This document shows, one piece after another, positions 37,997-46,739 of a stretch of DNA of 64,000 nucleotides (position 1 is the first letter of the stretch; every line of letters begins with the position of its first letter). The notes beneath the pieces are model-generated. The model was given only the letters and a program-made list of their open reading frames with translations, made no database searches and had not been told where the DNA came from. Source of the stretch: Bradyrhizobium sp. CB82 (GTDB lineage: Bacteria > Pseudomonadota > Alphaproteobacteria > Rhizobiales > Xanthobacteraceae); assembly GCF_029714405.1 (NCBI RefSeq), contig NZ_CP121650.1, positions 2,051,001 to 2,115,000 on the forward strand, given 5' to 3'. The translations under genes and the position numbers were made by a program.

Positions 37997-38668
37997 TTAC
38001 TCTCCCGCGCTACGAAGTGCTGCGGCCGCAGCTATCGGAGCGAGCGCGATGGACGCGAGTCCGAGTGCGCAGAGGACCAAGAACGGTGTCAAAAAGGGCG
38101 TTGTGGCACTTTGCGCCGCAGAGACACCGAAGATCAGCACCGGCACGGCCAGTGGTACGACGAGGATCGATAGCAACAGACCGCCGCGCCGCAGGGTGAC
38201 AGTAAGAGACGCCCCGATCGCCCCCAGAAAGGTGAAGGCCGGCGTACCAACCAACAACGTTGCTGCAACCGATCGCAGGGCGGAACCATCCAAATCCAAC
38301 ATCAGGCCAAACAGAGGCGAGAGCATAACGAGCGGTAGCCCCGTCACAAACCAGTGGGCGATGCACTTCACAAGAACAATGAGTTCTAGGGGCGCCGGCG
38401 ACAGGAACATCTGGTCCAGCGAACCGTCCTCTTGATCCGCCTGAAATAGACGGTCGAGGCCTAGTAGACTCGCGAGAAGTGCTGCTATCCATAGAATTGC
38501 TGGGCCGATCCGCGACAGCAAGCGTAGGTCAGGCCCGATCGCGAAAGGTACGACCGTCACAAGGCTGAGGAAAAAGACCAGACCCAGAATCCCACCTCCA
38601 CCGATGCGGCGGGCTAGCATGAGGTCGCGAAGAAAAACGACGAGGAGAATACGGGTCATGGTGCCCAT
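37997..38668 (-). CDS. ccmB: Haem-exporter permease CcmB
   Basis: A 223-residue membrane protein with six helices. RLFQADQEDGSLDQMFLSP is the family motif near residues 73-91. CcmB is the permease of the CcmAB ATPase complex that releases holo-CcmE. An ATG at 38659 is an alternative start. It runs convergent to ccmH and lies downstream of ccmA. Confidence 0.93.
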   Translation of the reverse strand: MGTMTRILLVVFLRDLMLARRIGGGGILGLVFFLSLVTVVPFAIGPDLRLLSRIGPAILWIAALLASLLGLDRLFQADQEDGSLDQMFLSPAPLELIVLVKCIAHWFVTGLPLVMLSPLFGLMLDLDGSALRSVAATLLVGTPAFTFLGAIGASLTVTLRRGGLLLSILVVPLAVPVLIFGVSAAQSATTPFLTPFLVLCALGLASIALAPIAAAAALRSAGE

Positions 38669-38789
38669 CCGGCATCGCCATTGGGTCGAGACCGCTCCGC
38701 TGAAATCGGAAAAGCAGCGTGATCTCTTCTCTCCCGACCTCGAGACAGACCGCTATGTGGGGTGCGACCGCACTTCAGCGAAATGGCCA

Positions 38790-39416
38790 TCACCTGGTTC
38801 CAAGTCTGACTTGCACTGTTCCTCGCAGACCAAGAGGTTCGTGGGTCGCGGCCAGTGTCAATCCTCCGCCTTCGAGATGGCTGGCGACGATAGTCTTCAG
38901 CAAGGCGCGCGCGTGCCGGTCGAGCGCTGTTAGCGGTTCGTCGAGTAACCATAGAGGGCGATCGACGATTAAGAGCCGGGCCAATGCGACCCGGCGACGC
39001 TGCCCCGCGGAAAGATAGCCGACAGGCAGATCGAGAACGTGGGCCAACTCCATGCGGTCCAGCGCCTCTAACGGGGTTCGGCGGTCTCGCCCCAAAAATC
39101 CCAGGCCGATGTCGAGGTTCTCGCGGGCGGTCAACGACGATTTCAGCCCGTCGAGATGGCCCACGTAGTGGAGGCGTTCTGCCAGGGGCGCCGGATCCGT
39201 GGCTTCGGACTCCACCCATGACATGCGGCCGGATCCTAGTGGAAAAAAGCCGGCGATCGCCCGCAAGAGTGTAGATTTGCCCACTCCGTTGGGACCGGTC
39301 ACTTCGGCGATTTGGCCCGCGCTTAGTCGCAAAGACATCCCGTCGAGCAGGATGCGCTCGCCGCGCGCCACGGACAGATCCTCGATCAGCAGATGGGATC
39401 GCTGCCTAATATCCAT
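38790..39416 (-). CDS. ccmA: Haem-exporter ATPase CcmA
   Basis: A 208-residue ABC ATPase. Walker A GPNGVGKSTLLRAIAGFFP, signature LSAGQRRRVALARLL and Walker B PLWLLDEPLTALD are intact. It provides energy for holo-CcmE release. A 121-bp gap separates it from ccmB. This places ccmAB opposite to the ccmC-H series, unlike the common collinear order. Confidence 0.94.
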   Translation of the reverse strand: MDIRQRSHLLIEDLSVARGERILLDGMSLRLSAGQIAEVTGPNGVGKSTLLRAIAGFFPLGSGRMSWVESEATDPAPLAERLHYVGHLDGLKSSLTARENLDIGLGFLGRDRRTPLEALDRMELAHVLDLPVGYLSAGQRRRVALARLLIVDRPLWLLDEPLTALDRHARALLKTIVASHLEGGGLTLAATHEPLGLRGTVQVRLGTR

Positions 39417-39790
39417 GTTCAGTCCTCGTTGTCCGTTGTTTCGTTGTGATCGTTTTCAACGAACCCTCATTTGGAGGGCTTATCGAAATGAACGACCGTT
39501 CGGGACAAACGTGTTCGAGCGGCGACGGAGAACAGCCCATTAGGCCGAGGAGGTTCGCTCTTCGGGGCTGCCCATTAAACGGATGCGAGCCAGATTGTGA
39601 ACGCTGAGGGCAGGATGTGCCACGCGATCGCCCCTACAAACGTGAAAGCGATGTTGCATTGCCCAGCTTGCTGCTCGGCTGCACCACCGGGAACGCCCGA
39701 CGCCCTTCCCTTGTACGCTGCACCGTCGGTTAGCCGACGCTCTGCCGACGAAGCCGCAGGCGGTCGCGGGAGCGTTCCCAATCACGGCTC
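39417..39790. other. Intergenic region between ccmA and hemA
   Basis: About 370 bp. A minus-strand frame of 68 codons ends in a hydrophobic stretch (FTFVGAIAWHILPSAFTIWL), possibly a fragment of a membrane protein, but no family was recognised. The ccmA promoter should lie near 39420-39600. Confidence 0.4.
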
Positions 39791-41056
39791 TCAGTAAAGA
39801 GAAAGGGCCTCCCAGGTCTCAGCGAGCGCAGCTGCGAGTTCAGCTATATGGGTATCCGCGTGGTATGGCGACGGCGTGATGCGCAGCCGCTCTGTCCCAC
39901 GCGGGACCGTCGGATAGTTGATCGGCTGGATATAGATGGCGTGGCGCTGTAGAAGGCGATCGGCTGCCGCCTTGCACAATTCCGCATCGCCGACGATCAC
40001 AGGCACGATGTGGGTTCCGGTCCGGAGAACCGGAAGCCCGGCGGCTTGGAGCGCCTCTTTCGTTGCAGCGGCCTGTCGTTGGTGTGCTTCGCGCTCGGCA
40101 GACGAGTGTTTCAGATAGCGAACAGATGCACGCGCTGCGGCGGCAATCGGTGGAGGGAGGGCGGTCGTGAAGATGAATCCGGGCGCGAAGCTGCGCACAG
40201 AATCGCAAATAGATCGCGACGCCGAGATATAGCCGCCAATGCAGCCAAATCCCTTGGCGAGAGTACCCTCGATCACCGTCAAGCGATGCATCACACCCTC
40301 GCGCTCGCTAATTCCGCCGCCGCGAGCGCCGTAGAGGCCGACGGCGTGAACCTCATCAAGGTAGGTCATCGCCCCATACCGCTCGGCAAGGTCGCAGATT
40401 GCGCCGATCGGCGCCACATCGCCGTCCATTGAGTAGACCGATTCGAACACGACGAGCTTGGGGCGGCTTCCCGCCTCGCGAAGCAAGGCCTCAAGGTGAC
40501 CAAGATCGTTGTGGCGGAAAATTCGCTTTTCGCAACCTGATTGACGGATGCCTTCGATAATCGAATTGTGGTTGAATGCATCAGAAAAGATTACGCACTC
40601 TGGGATCAGCTTACCGATCGTGGAGATGCTGGCCTGGTTCGATACGTAGCCGGAGGTGAAGACGAGACTGGCCTCCTTGCCGTGCAGATCAGCAAGTTCG
40701 CCCTCTAAATCAACCAAGGGCGAACTATTTCCCGCGATGTTGCGAGTTCCACCTGCACCTGCACCGCAGCGGTGTGCCGTCGCGGTAAGCGCGCTCACGA
40801 CCTCCGGATGTTGTCCCATGCCCAGATAATCATTCGAGCACCAAACCGTGATTTCAGCAACGGATCCGTCAGTGCGGCGCCATTTGGCGGTTGGGAAGCG
40901 ACCGGAGACGCGTTCGATGTTAGCGAAGACGCGATAACGTTGTTCCCCGCGCAGGCGCTCAAGAGAGTCGTGGAAATGCCGTTCGTATGTTTCGGCCGCA
41001 CAATTGACGGCGCCCCTAGCGAACGTCGCTGCGGGCCTCGTCAACGCTCGTTTCAT
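39791..41056 (-). CDS. hemA: 5-aminolevulinate synthase
   Basis: A 421-residue PLP enzyme that condenses glycine and succinyl-CoA to 5-aminolevulinate, the first step of haem synthesis in alphaproteobacteria. PLP Lys268 is in [11 protein letters not shown], preceded by [13 protein letters not shown] and the [14 protein letters not shown] loop. The ATG at 41056 gives the family length; upstream in-frame ATGs at 41167 and 41227 would add a Cys-rich extension. No good ribosome-binding site precedes any start. A 16-bp tandem repeat lies just upstream. Confidence 0.94.
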   Translation of the reverse strand: MKRALTRPAATFARGAVNCAAETYERHFHDSLERLRGEQRYRVFANIERVSGRFPTAKWRRTDGSVAEITVWCSNDYLGMGQHPEVVSALTATAHRCGAGAGGTRNIAGNSSPLVDLEGELADLHGKEASLVFTSGYVSNQASISTIGKLIPECVIFSDAFNHNSIIEGIRQSGCEKRIFRHNDLGHLEALLREAGSRPKLVVFESVYSMDGDVAPIGAICDLAERYGAMTYLDEVHAVGLYGARGGGISEREGVMHRLTVIEGTLAKGFGCIGGYISASRSICDSVRSFAPGFIFTTALPPPIAAAARASVRYLKHSSAEREAHQRQAAATKEALQAAGLPVLRTGTHIVPVIVGDAELCKAAADRLLQRHAIYIQPINYPTVPRGTERLRITPSPYHADTHIAELAAALAETWEALSLY

Positions 41057-41064
41057 GCACAATA

Positions 41065-41098
41065 TGTCCGCACACGAATGTGTGTCCGTACACGAATG
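41065..41098. repeat. Two 16-bp tandem units just upstream of hemA
   Basis: TGTCCGCACACGAATG (41065-41080) and TGTCCGTACACGAATG (41083-41098) have an 18-bp period. They occupy positions -9 to -42 relative to the preferred hemA ATG, so they could be an operator. In frame, they would encode a repeated His-Ser-Cys segment if a longer start were used. Confidence 0.55.
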
Positions 41099-42131
41099 TC
41101 CATTACCAGAGCTTCCGCGCGCTGGATGCTTCGCTTGACGCTCAGCCGATATGTCCAGATCTTCCATGTCAACCTTCCCTATCCGTCGCTCGAGCATGGG
41201 TCGACCATAGCCCATCACGCAGAGCACTTCGCACTCGTCTCAGTTATGATTTTAAAATCCTCCGGTTATGATCAAGCGCCGCCGCCTGAGGCAGCTCAGA
41301 CGGAGCTTAAGCCCCTGTCCTTTTTTCATGGTGCGTACGCCGCCCGGACGCAAAATCCCTAAGGTCGCGACTTGGCCCCGGAAGCTAAGTCAGCTGTACG
41401 ACCAGATCAGCAAGATCAGCGAGATCGTTCGTCGCTCACCGCACTCGAAGATGCCGCCCAGATCATAGTCCAACACGCTCGATGGCTGTTCACCAGTGAA
41501 GAGCTGGGCGATCCGGATCGGCAGCCGGGCCGAAGTAAACAAAGCCGAGGCGAAGCTCTCCTGCCGACTGGTAGTGTCACACTCCCAATGTTTGACGTAG
41601 GAGGCCTCTTCCAACGCTAGCGCGGTGAGGTGTCGACAGTCGAGACACTATGCCTTCTCGAAGAGAAGTGCCTTCACCAAACACGATGGACAAGAGCTCG
41701 TAAGCTGCGCTGACGCGGCGATCGCTCGGAATAGGCGAGGCAAGCCGCGAGCGAGTGGACGACGCTAAGAGAGATTGAATGATCAGGGCTCGGTGTCGGT
41801 CGGGAGATTGCGTGGGATCGCGTACGACATTTGGAACAGCAAGCCCAATCTTCAGATGAGCAAAGAGTGTAGCTCATCAGAGCAAGGACTGGAACATGTC
41901 CATTGGCCGCAACTCAGGGCGTTGCGTTGCGAGCAAACAGAAAGAGCCGATGATCAAACATTGATAGTCCGAGAGCGTCATTTCCATCAGGCATTGATTT
42001 CATGCCCCTTTGTTGCTTTCGCACTTTTGCATCCACGCCTACTCTGATCTGCGCGCAGTTAATGAGACCACCTGCGCAAGAATGCAGTCATTGCCTCATC
42101 GGCAATATCGAGCTGTCAAAGGAGAGAGATT
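41099..42131. other. 1-kb region between hemA and the P460 operon
   Basis: No supported gene. Short frames on both strands lack known domains. The last 200 bp must hold the P460 operon promoter; AAAGGAGAGAG directly precedes the first start codon. Confidence 0.45.
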
Positions 42132-42806
42132 ATGAGACGCACCGTACTGGCACTTTCCGCGGTCCTTGGCGTTGGCGCTCTAGCAACCGCGGCCTTCGCG
42201 CAGCAACCACAGCTTCCGCCACCCGACGATTGGCATGCCACCGGCCGCTATCTTCCTGAATACACGAAAGACGGGGACCTTATTCTGCCAAAAAACTTTC
42301 ACGAATGGGTTTACGTTGGATCGCCACTGACGCCCAACTTTTTGAACCCGCCTCAAGCAAACTTCCCGGAATTTCATAACGTGTATATCGAGCCCGGTTC
42401 TTACGATATTTACAAGAAAACGGGCGTTTTCCCTGAAGGAACAATCTTCGTGAAGGAATTGCAGCTTATGCAGCCTGCCACCAATCCGGACGGTTCGAGT
42501 ACCGCGCCATCGGGAAAAGGATTTTTCCCGGGGGCGTTCAACGGAGCGGATGTGACCGTCAAGGACACTGAGAGATATAAGGCAAGCGACGGTTGGGGTT
42601 ATTTCAACTTCAATCACCACGAACCGAAAGCGGCCACTGCCAAAGTCCGGCCGGTCGAGGAATGCGGCTACTGCCACATCGCAAGCGCGAAACGGGATGA
42701 CGTATGGACGCAGTTCTACGCGCTGCTCGACCAGGTGCCGCTACCGCCCGGCCAGAGTGGCTCCAAGAAAATGCCGCCCAGCGAGAATCCGTCTATCAAA
42801 AAGTAG
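42132..42806 (+). CDS. Cytochrome P460-family protein 1
   Basis: A 224-residue exported monohaem protein. A signal peptide (VLGVGALATAAFA) ends near residue 23. The P460-type fold includes WVYVGSPLTPNFLN, FPEFHNVYIEPGSYDIYKKT and EGTIFVKELQL, and ends with the haem-binding Cys178-Gly-Tyr-Cys181-His182. Characterised P460 proteins oxidise hydroxylamine, some producing N2O from hydroxylamine and NO, and have a haem-lysine crosslink; whether this one does is unknown. AAAGGAGAGAG precedes the ATG. It is the first gene of a three-gene set. Confidence 0.85.
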   Translation: MRRTVLALSAVLGVGALATAAFAQQPQLPPPDDWHATGRYLPEYTKDGDLILPKNFHEWVYVGSPLTPNFLNPPQANFPEFHNVYIEPGSYDIYKKTGVFPEGTIFVKELQLMQPATNPDGSSTAPSGKGFFPGAFNGADVTVKDTERYKASDGWGYFNFNHHEPKAATAKVRPVEECGYCHIASAKRDDVWTQFYALLDQVPLPPGQSGSKKMPPSENPSIKK

Positions 42807-42817
42807 GGACAACCGTG

Positions 42818-43387
42818 ATGAAAATTCTCAGAAGTGCGGCCATAGCGTCCGCATCGTTCATCGCTGTGAGCGTCGGCTGCCTAGTATCGCAGGTCGTACC
42901 TAGCCAGGCCGCCTCTGCGCAAGAACAACTCGTCGACGGGGCAGGCAACATGCATGTCCCGAAGAAGTACCGAACGACCTACGAATTCCTTGGGAGCTGG
43001 TCTGTTGCAGGTGACAAAGGTGCTAAGGAGATGCACGTGGTCTATGGGTCGCCCGGAACTGCGGCAGCTTATCGGACGACTGGCAAATTTCCCGACGGTT
43101 CGATCCTGGTGAAAGAAGTGTACGCCGCGGCGACTTCGGAAATGACGACTGGGACCGTCAGCCATCAACAAAGCCTCAAAGGATGGTTCATGATGGTGAA
43201 GGACGAGAAAAACAGTCACCCCGATAATAAATTGTGGGGCAACGGTTGGGGCTGGTCCTGGTTTGACGCGGGTGACCCGGTGAAAACGACCTCAACCGAC
43301 TTCCGCTCAGATTGTCTAGGTTGCCACATCCCTGCCAAAGCGACTGACTGGATTTATGTTCAAGGCTATCCCGGGCTCAAAAAGTGA
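42818..43387 (+). CDS. Cytochrome P460-family protein 2
   Basis: A 189-residue exported monohaem protein related to the preceding one. The signal peptide region is SASFIAVSVGCLVSQVVPSQ. Matching fold segments are TYEFLGSWSV, FPDGSILVKEVYAA and KGWFMMVKD, and the haem site is Cys166-Leu-Gly-Cys169-His170. It starts 11 bp after protein 1 (ATG at 42818; a GTG at 42815 is adjacent), so the two are co-translated. It is shorter, and its N-terminal strand differs from protein 1. Confidence 0.82.
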   Translation: MKILRSAAIASASFIAVSVGCLVSQVVPSQAASAQEQLVDGAGNMHVPKKYRTTYEFLGSWSVAGDKGAKEMHVVYGSPGTAAAYRTTGKFPDGSILVKEVYAAATSEMTTGTVSHQQSLKGWFMMVKDEKNSHPDNKLWGNGWGWSWFDAGDPVKTTSTDFRSDCLGCHIPAKATDWIYVQGYPGLKK

Positions 43388-43456
43388 CAGGCCCTGGGCG
43401 AACTAGCTTCATTGTCACGTGTGCAAAACCAGACTGGATGCAAAGAAGGTAGCGTC

Positions 43457-44551
43457 ATGAAGCCCAGCGGGAAGCTCGTCAGATGCGTTTGCGGATCGAT
43501 GGTGATGTTTGTGGTGTCGTTTTCGACACCTCATGTAAGTCTAGCGGCCGATCCAGCTGCTGGCAAAAAGATCACGAAGCAATTTCTCACGTCGGGCCAG
43601 GTGGACCTAGTACGAGAGGTGGTAACGCTACCGCTCCATCGCGGCCGTCTTGCCTCGGGAGAGACCGTTTGGTTCGTTCTCACCGACGTAAGCGATTACG
43701 ATACTTCGCAAAAGATGGGACTTACGTGGGCGCCGAGTCTCACTGATGCCAAGGACCTGAAGAGCACACGGGTTGCGGAAATGGACGACTCGGGTAACTT
43801 CACCTTTAAATCAGGGCGGGTCGATTTCTCACCTTCGCAGAAGTTGGTCGGAGGGGACGCGCCCAGTTTCTTTCCTCCTAAGACAGCCCGAGCCGGATCT
43901 ATTGGGGATGCGCACTACAGCCCACTGGTGCGGGTGTCCAATAGTATGAATATCGTTTTCAATGCGCCGATCATCGCGTTCGATGTCGGGCCGGACAAAA
44001 TTTCATTCTGCAACGGCAGCCCTGACTACTCCGTGGTGACGGACTCCGTAGCGAGCATCTGTCCTGATAAGGGCACTGTCGACTTGAAACTCCGGTCTGG
44101 ATTCGCGAACGGAAAACACCTGCGTTATCTTAGTTTTGACGCAAATTCCGAGGAGTCGGCAACCCTTGAGGCGTCCACCTTTGCGCCTGCGGAAAGCGAC
44201 ATTCTACAGAGCGGCGCGATTGAGGTGATCTACACGATTGTGAATGGCACCATGGGTGCGAACGATCCGAATCGCCAGGGACTCAACAGTGCGATCAAGG
44301 GAGAGGGGCCTTCGCTCGACATCCTCGCGCACTTCACGGAGATCAGCGCCGGATACTCTCCGATGTGGGACGTGCGGCTAGCCGAGTGGACCAAGGAAGC
44401 TATCGTAAAGGATCAAAGGAAACTGATCACTGACGGCGACGATCTTGAAGCCAAAAGCGCGGCGGGCTTACTGGTGAGCCCTGCGGGAGGGCCGGTGAAG
44501 ACGACGGGCAATCTAGTGAATTGTCCGGTTGTGGGCTTTACCAATGAATAA
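43457..44551 (+). CDS. Secreted protein of unknown function in the P460 operon
   Basis: A 364-residue protein with an N-terminal hydrophobic signal (CGSMVMFVVSFSTPHVSLAA). The mature part is beta-rich. Notable segments are REVVTLPLHRGRLASGETVW, FVLTDVSDYDTSQKMGLTWA and VYTIVNG-like EVIYTIVNGTMG. It has paired cysteines (around SFCNGSPD and SICPDKG, and near the C-terminus NCPVVG) but no CxxCH. I did not recognise the family. It lies 69 bp after the second P460 gene in the same direction, so it is likely a periplasmic partner. Confidence 0.75.
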   Translation: MKPSGKLVRCVCGSMVMFVVSFSTPHVSLAADPAAGKKITKQFLTSGQVDLVREVVTLPLHRGRLASGETVWFVLTDVSDYDTSQKMGLTWAPSLTDAKDLKSTRVAEMDDSGNFTFKSGRVDFSPSQKLVGGDAPSFFPPKTARAGSIGDAHYSPLVRVSNSMNIVFNAPIIAFDVGPDKISFCNGSPDYSVVTDSVASICPDKGTVDLKLRSGFANGKHLRYLSFDANSEESATLEASTFAPAESDILQSGAIEVIYTIVNGTMGANDPNRQGLNSAIKGEGPSLDILAHFTEISAGYSPMWDVRLAEWTKEAIVKDQRKLITDGDDLEAKSAAGLLVSPAGGPVKTTGNLVNCPVVGFTNE

Positions 44552-44569
44552 TCTCCTGGCCACATAGCT

Positions 44570-44597
44570 GCGCCTCCCTCGTTCATGCGGGAAGCGC
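44570..44597. terminator. Candidate terminator hairpin after the P460 operon
   Basis: GCGCCTCCC pairs with GGGAAGCGC (one mismatch) around a 10-nt loop, 18 bp beyond the stop of the last gene. No T-run follows. Confidence 0.4.
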
Positions 44598-44885
44598 AAT
44601 CGGTCTCGCAGCCACCGACGCTTCCCTCTCACGTCGATGCGAATTTGATGAGCACGCGCTAGGACCCGACGCTTCTGTTTGTAGGCCTTGATAATCTGCC
44701 GGGCTATCGCGACCGATGCTGCGGCGTTGAAGGACAGGTTGCCGTCCACTTCAATGCCGTGGCGCGATCGGCCCGATGTTTCGAGCCAGTCCAGTTGCCA
44801 CCAGGGGCTGACACGGCTGACGTCAATGACGCGCCCCATTGTCACCAACCGAATAATGACTTGCGGTTCGCAGCAGGAGAATCAA

Positions 44886-44970
44886 GTGCCCCGTATTGCC
44901 ATTCCGAAGCGCGAGGACGCTCCTGCGGGCTCCACGCCGATCCTCGACAACGCAGATAAGATGCTTGGTA
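44886..44970 (+). pseudogene. Truncated start of a carboxymuconolactone decarboxylase-family gene
   Basis: A GTG with AGGAG upstream begins VPRIAIPKREDAPAGSTPIL then DNADKMLG, which matches the N-terminus of AhpD-like/CMD proteins (typically MPRIAIP..DAPAxSxPxLDAVxKxLG). Homology stops there and runs into a tandem 15-bp repeat. It marks a rearrangement junction just before the hemE block. Confidence 0.6.
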
Positions 44971-44999
44971 CTCCTACGGACCAGGGTACTCCTACGGAC
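44967..44999. repeat. Two 15-bp tandem units at a junction
   Basis: GGTACTCCTACGGAC occurs at 44967-44981 and 44985-44999 (period 18). It lies exactly where similarity to the CMD-family protein ends. Confidence 0.7.
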
Positions 45000-45056
45000 G
45001 GGGGCTTCCGCAGATCACTAACAAGGTCTAGCAAGCCTATCGGAAACCGGCGGCCG

Positions 45057-45253
45057 CTAGCTGAAGATCGACTTGACATTGTCGGCATCTGCATCGGCCT
45101 TCGATGGCGTCGGCTGCGTGGCGCTGACGGGATCGGAGGCGGGAAGCTATCTTCCAACCCGGTGTCGAGCTTGGCGTGGCGATCGGCCGCGAGCGCTTCG
45201 CCTAAGTCCTCGGCGTGCTTGTCGTGCGGCGCGGGATTGAAGGTCTGAGCCAT
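45057..45253 (-). pseudogene. Frameshifted small conserved protein divergent from hemE
   Basis: The frame starts MAQTFNPAPHDKHAEDLGEA, with AGGAGG upstream, and proceeds through LDTGLEDSFP. A missing base then shifts it: the downstream frame reads SDPVSATQPTPSKADADADN then VKSIFS and stops at 45057. A single extra base at the SFP/SDP boundary would restore a protein of about 66 residues of a type common in Bradyrhizobium. It is either a real mutation or a sequencing error. It is transcribed away from hemE across a 102-bp gap. Confidence 0.7.
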
Positions 45254-45355
45254 GGAGTCCTCCTGAGCCGACGCGACGCATTTGCGCTGGTTTCCCTGCT
45301 CCGCTTCTGCGCGCGGCGGTGTATCAGGAACCTCAACTCTGCATGAGGATTTCTC

Positions 45356-46390
45356 GTGCCCCAGTCTGCGACAAAGCCCTTCATCGACGTGCTCTCCGGC
45401 CAGCGGCAAATCATCCCGCCCGTGTGGATGATGCGGCAGGCCGGCCGATACTTGCCTGAATATCGCGAGGTGCGCGCCAAGGCCGGCGGCTTCCTCGATC
45501 TCTGTTTCAACCCGGAGCTCGCCGCCGAAGTTACGCTGCAGCCGATCCGCCGGTTCGGCTTCGATGCGGCGATCATCTTCTCCGACATCCTGGTGATCCC
45601 CTATGCGCTCGGCCGCTCGGTCCGGTTCGAAGTCGGCGAAGGTCCGCGGCTCGAGCCGCTCGATGATCCCGCCAAGGTCGGAGCGCTCGCCGCGCAGGCC
45701 GACTTCGGCACGCTCAAGCCGGTGTTCGAGGCGCTCAGGATCGTGCGCGGCGCGCTCGATCCAAAGGTGGCGCTGATCGGCTTCTGCGGCGCGCCGTGGA
45801 CGGTTGCGACCTACATGGTCGCGGGCCAGGGCACGCCCGACCAGGCGCCGGCGCGGATGATGGCCTACCGGCATCCGGAGGCATTTTCCAAAATCATCGA
45901 CGTGCTGGTCGAGAGCTCGATCCAGTATCTGCTGGCGCAGCTGGGCGCCGGTGCCAACGCCTTGCAGATCTTTGACACCTGGGCCGGCGTGCTGCCGCCG
46001 GCCGAGTTCGCGCGCTGGTCAACCGAGCCGACCCGGCGCATCGTCGAAGGCGTGCGCGCCAAAGTGCCTGACGCGAAGATCATCGGCTTCCCGCGCGGTG
46101 CGGGCGCGCAGCTGTCTGGTTACGTCGAGGCCACCGGCATCAATGCGGTCAGCATGGACTGGACCGCCGAGTCCGCCTTCATCCGCGAGCGCGTGCAGAG
46201 CAAGGTCGCCGTACAGGGCAATCTCGATCCGCTGGTGCTGATCACGGGTGGTGCGGGACTCGACCGCGCGATCGACAATACCTTGGCGAATTTTTCGCAA
46301 GGGCGCTTCATCTTCAATCTCGGTCACGGCATCCAGCCGGAGACGCCGATCGCCCATGTCGAACAGATGATCAAACGCGTACGTGGCTAG
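45356..46390 (+). CDS. hemE: Uroporphyrinogen decarboxylase
   Basis: A 344-residue enzyme converting uroporphyrinogen III to coproporphyrinogen III in haem synthesis. Signatures [20 protein letters not shown] and [18 protein letters not shown] are intact, and catalytic Asp is in [14 protein letters not shown]. The start is GTG at 45356 with GAGGA upstream. The gene is visibly more GC-rich than its neighbours. It lies between a truncated CMD-family fragment and a truncated bacterioferritin gene, so it sits on a separate, probably recently inserted segment. Confidence 0.95.
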   Translation: MPQSATKPFIDVLSGQRQIIPPVWMMRQAGRYLPEYREVRAKAGGFLDLCFNPELAAEVTLQPIRRFGFDAAIIFSDILVIPYALGRSVRFEVGEGPRLEPLDDPAKVGALAAQADFGTLKPVFEALRIVRGALDPKVALIGFCGAPWTVATYMVAGQGTPDQAPARMMAYRHPEAFSKIIDVLVESSIQYLLAQLGAGANALQIFDTWAGVLPPAEFARWSTEPTRRIVEGVRAKVPDAKIIGFPRGAGAQLSGYVEATGINAVSMDWTAESAFIRERVQSKVAVQGNLDPLVLITGGAGLDRAIDNTLANFSQGRFIFNLGHGIQPETPIAHVEQMIKRVRG

Positions 46391-46421
46391 CGAGCGATCC
46401 TCCGACAGGCCCAACATCGGT

Positions 46422-46595
46422 GAAGCGGTCAGCGTGCTTCATCTCCTCGATCGACTCCCTGCGCCAAGCCTTGGCCATTTCCAGCAGGCCCCAGTTGGCC
46501 AAGAACCGGTAGTGCAGCCAGTATTGTTTGATTGCGGTGAGCTCGTGACGCAGTCCCTTGTTAAGATACTCGATGACTCTGGGGTCGCCCTTCAT
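46422..46595 (-). pseudogene. bfr: Bacterioferritin, N-terminal fragment
   Basis: The frame reads [20 protein letters not shown] and continues through [22 protein letters not shown] and [13 protein letters not shown], the first 58 residues of bacterioferritin. GGAG lies before the ATG. Similarity ends at about 46422, 32 bp before the convergent hemE stop, and the rest of the roughly 160-residue protein is missing. A haem-iron storage function is therefore lost at this locus. Confidence 0.88.
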
Positions 46596-46739
46596 GATGA
46601 ACTCCAAGGCTTGAGGTTGGGCCTTTGCCCTTCTTAGGCCGTGTACCCATAAACCCGACGGGTGATAGGACGATGCCTATGTCGGCTTTGCTGCTATAGC
46701 GACCAAGTTCATACTCAGCGCAATATCCGCCGAAGGCGG

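Noticed and set aside
42180..42677. Open frame antisense to P460 protein 1
   Set aside because: The plus-strand gene has signal peptide, fold motifs and CxxCH; the antisense frame is a shadow.
44513..44848. 111-codon minus-strand frame after the P460 operon
   Set aside because: It overlaps the end of the secreted-protein gene and the candidate terminator, shows no recognised family and has no good ribosome-binding site.
44882..45874. 330-codon open frame on the minus strand across hemE
   Set aside because: It is the antisense shadow of a GC-rich gene. hemE is clear on the plus strand, and only the last part (45057-45253) contains a genuine but frameshifted small gene.
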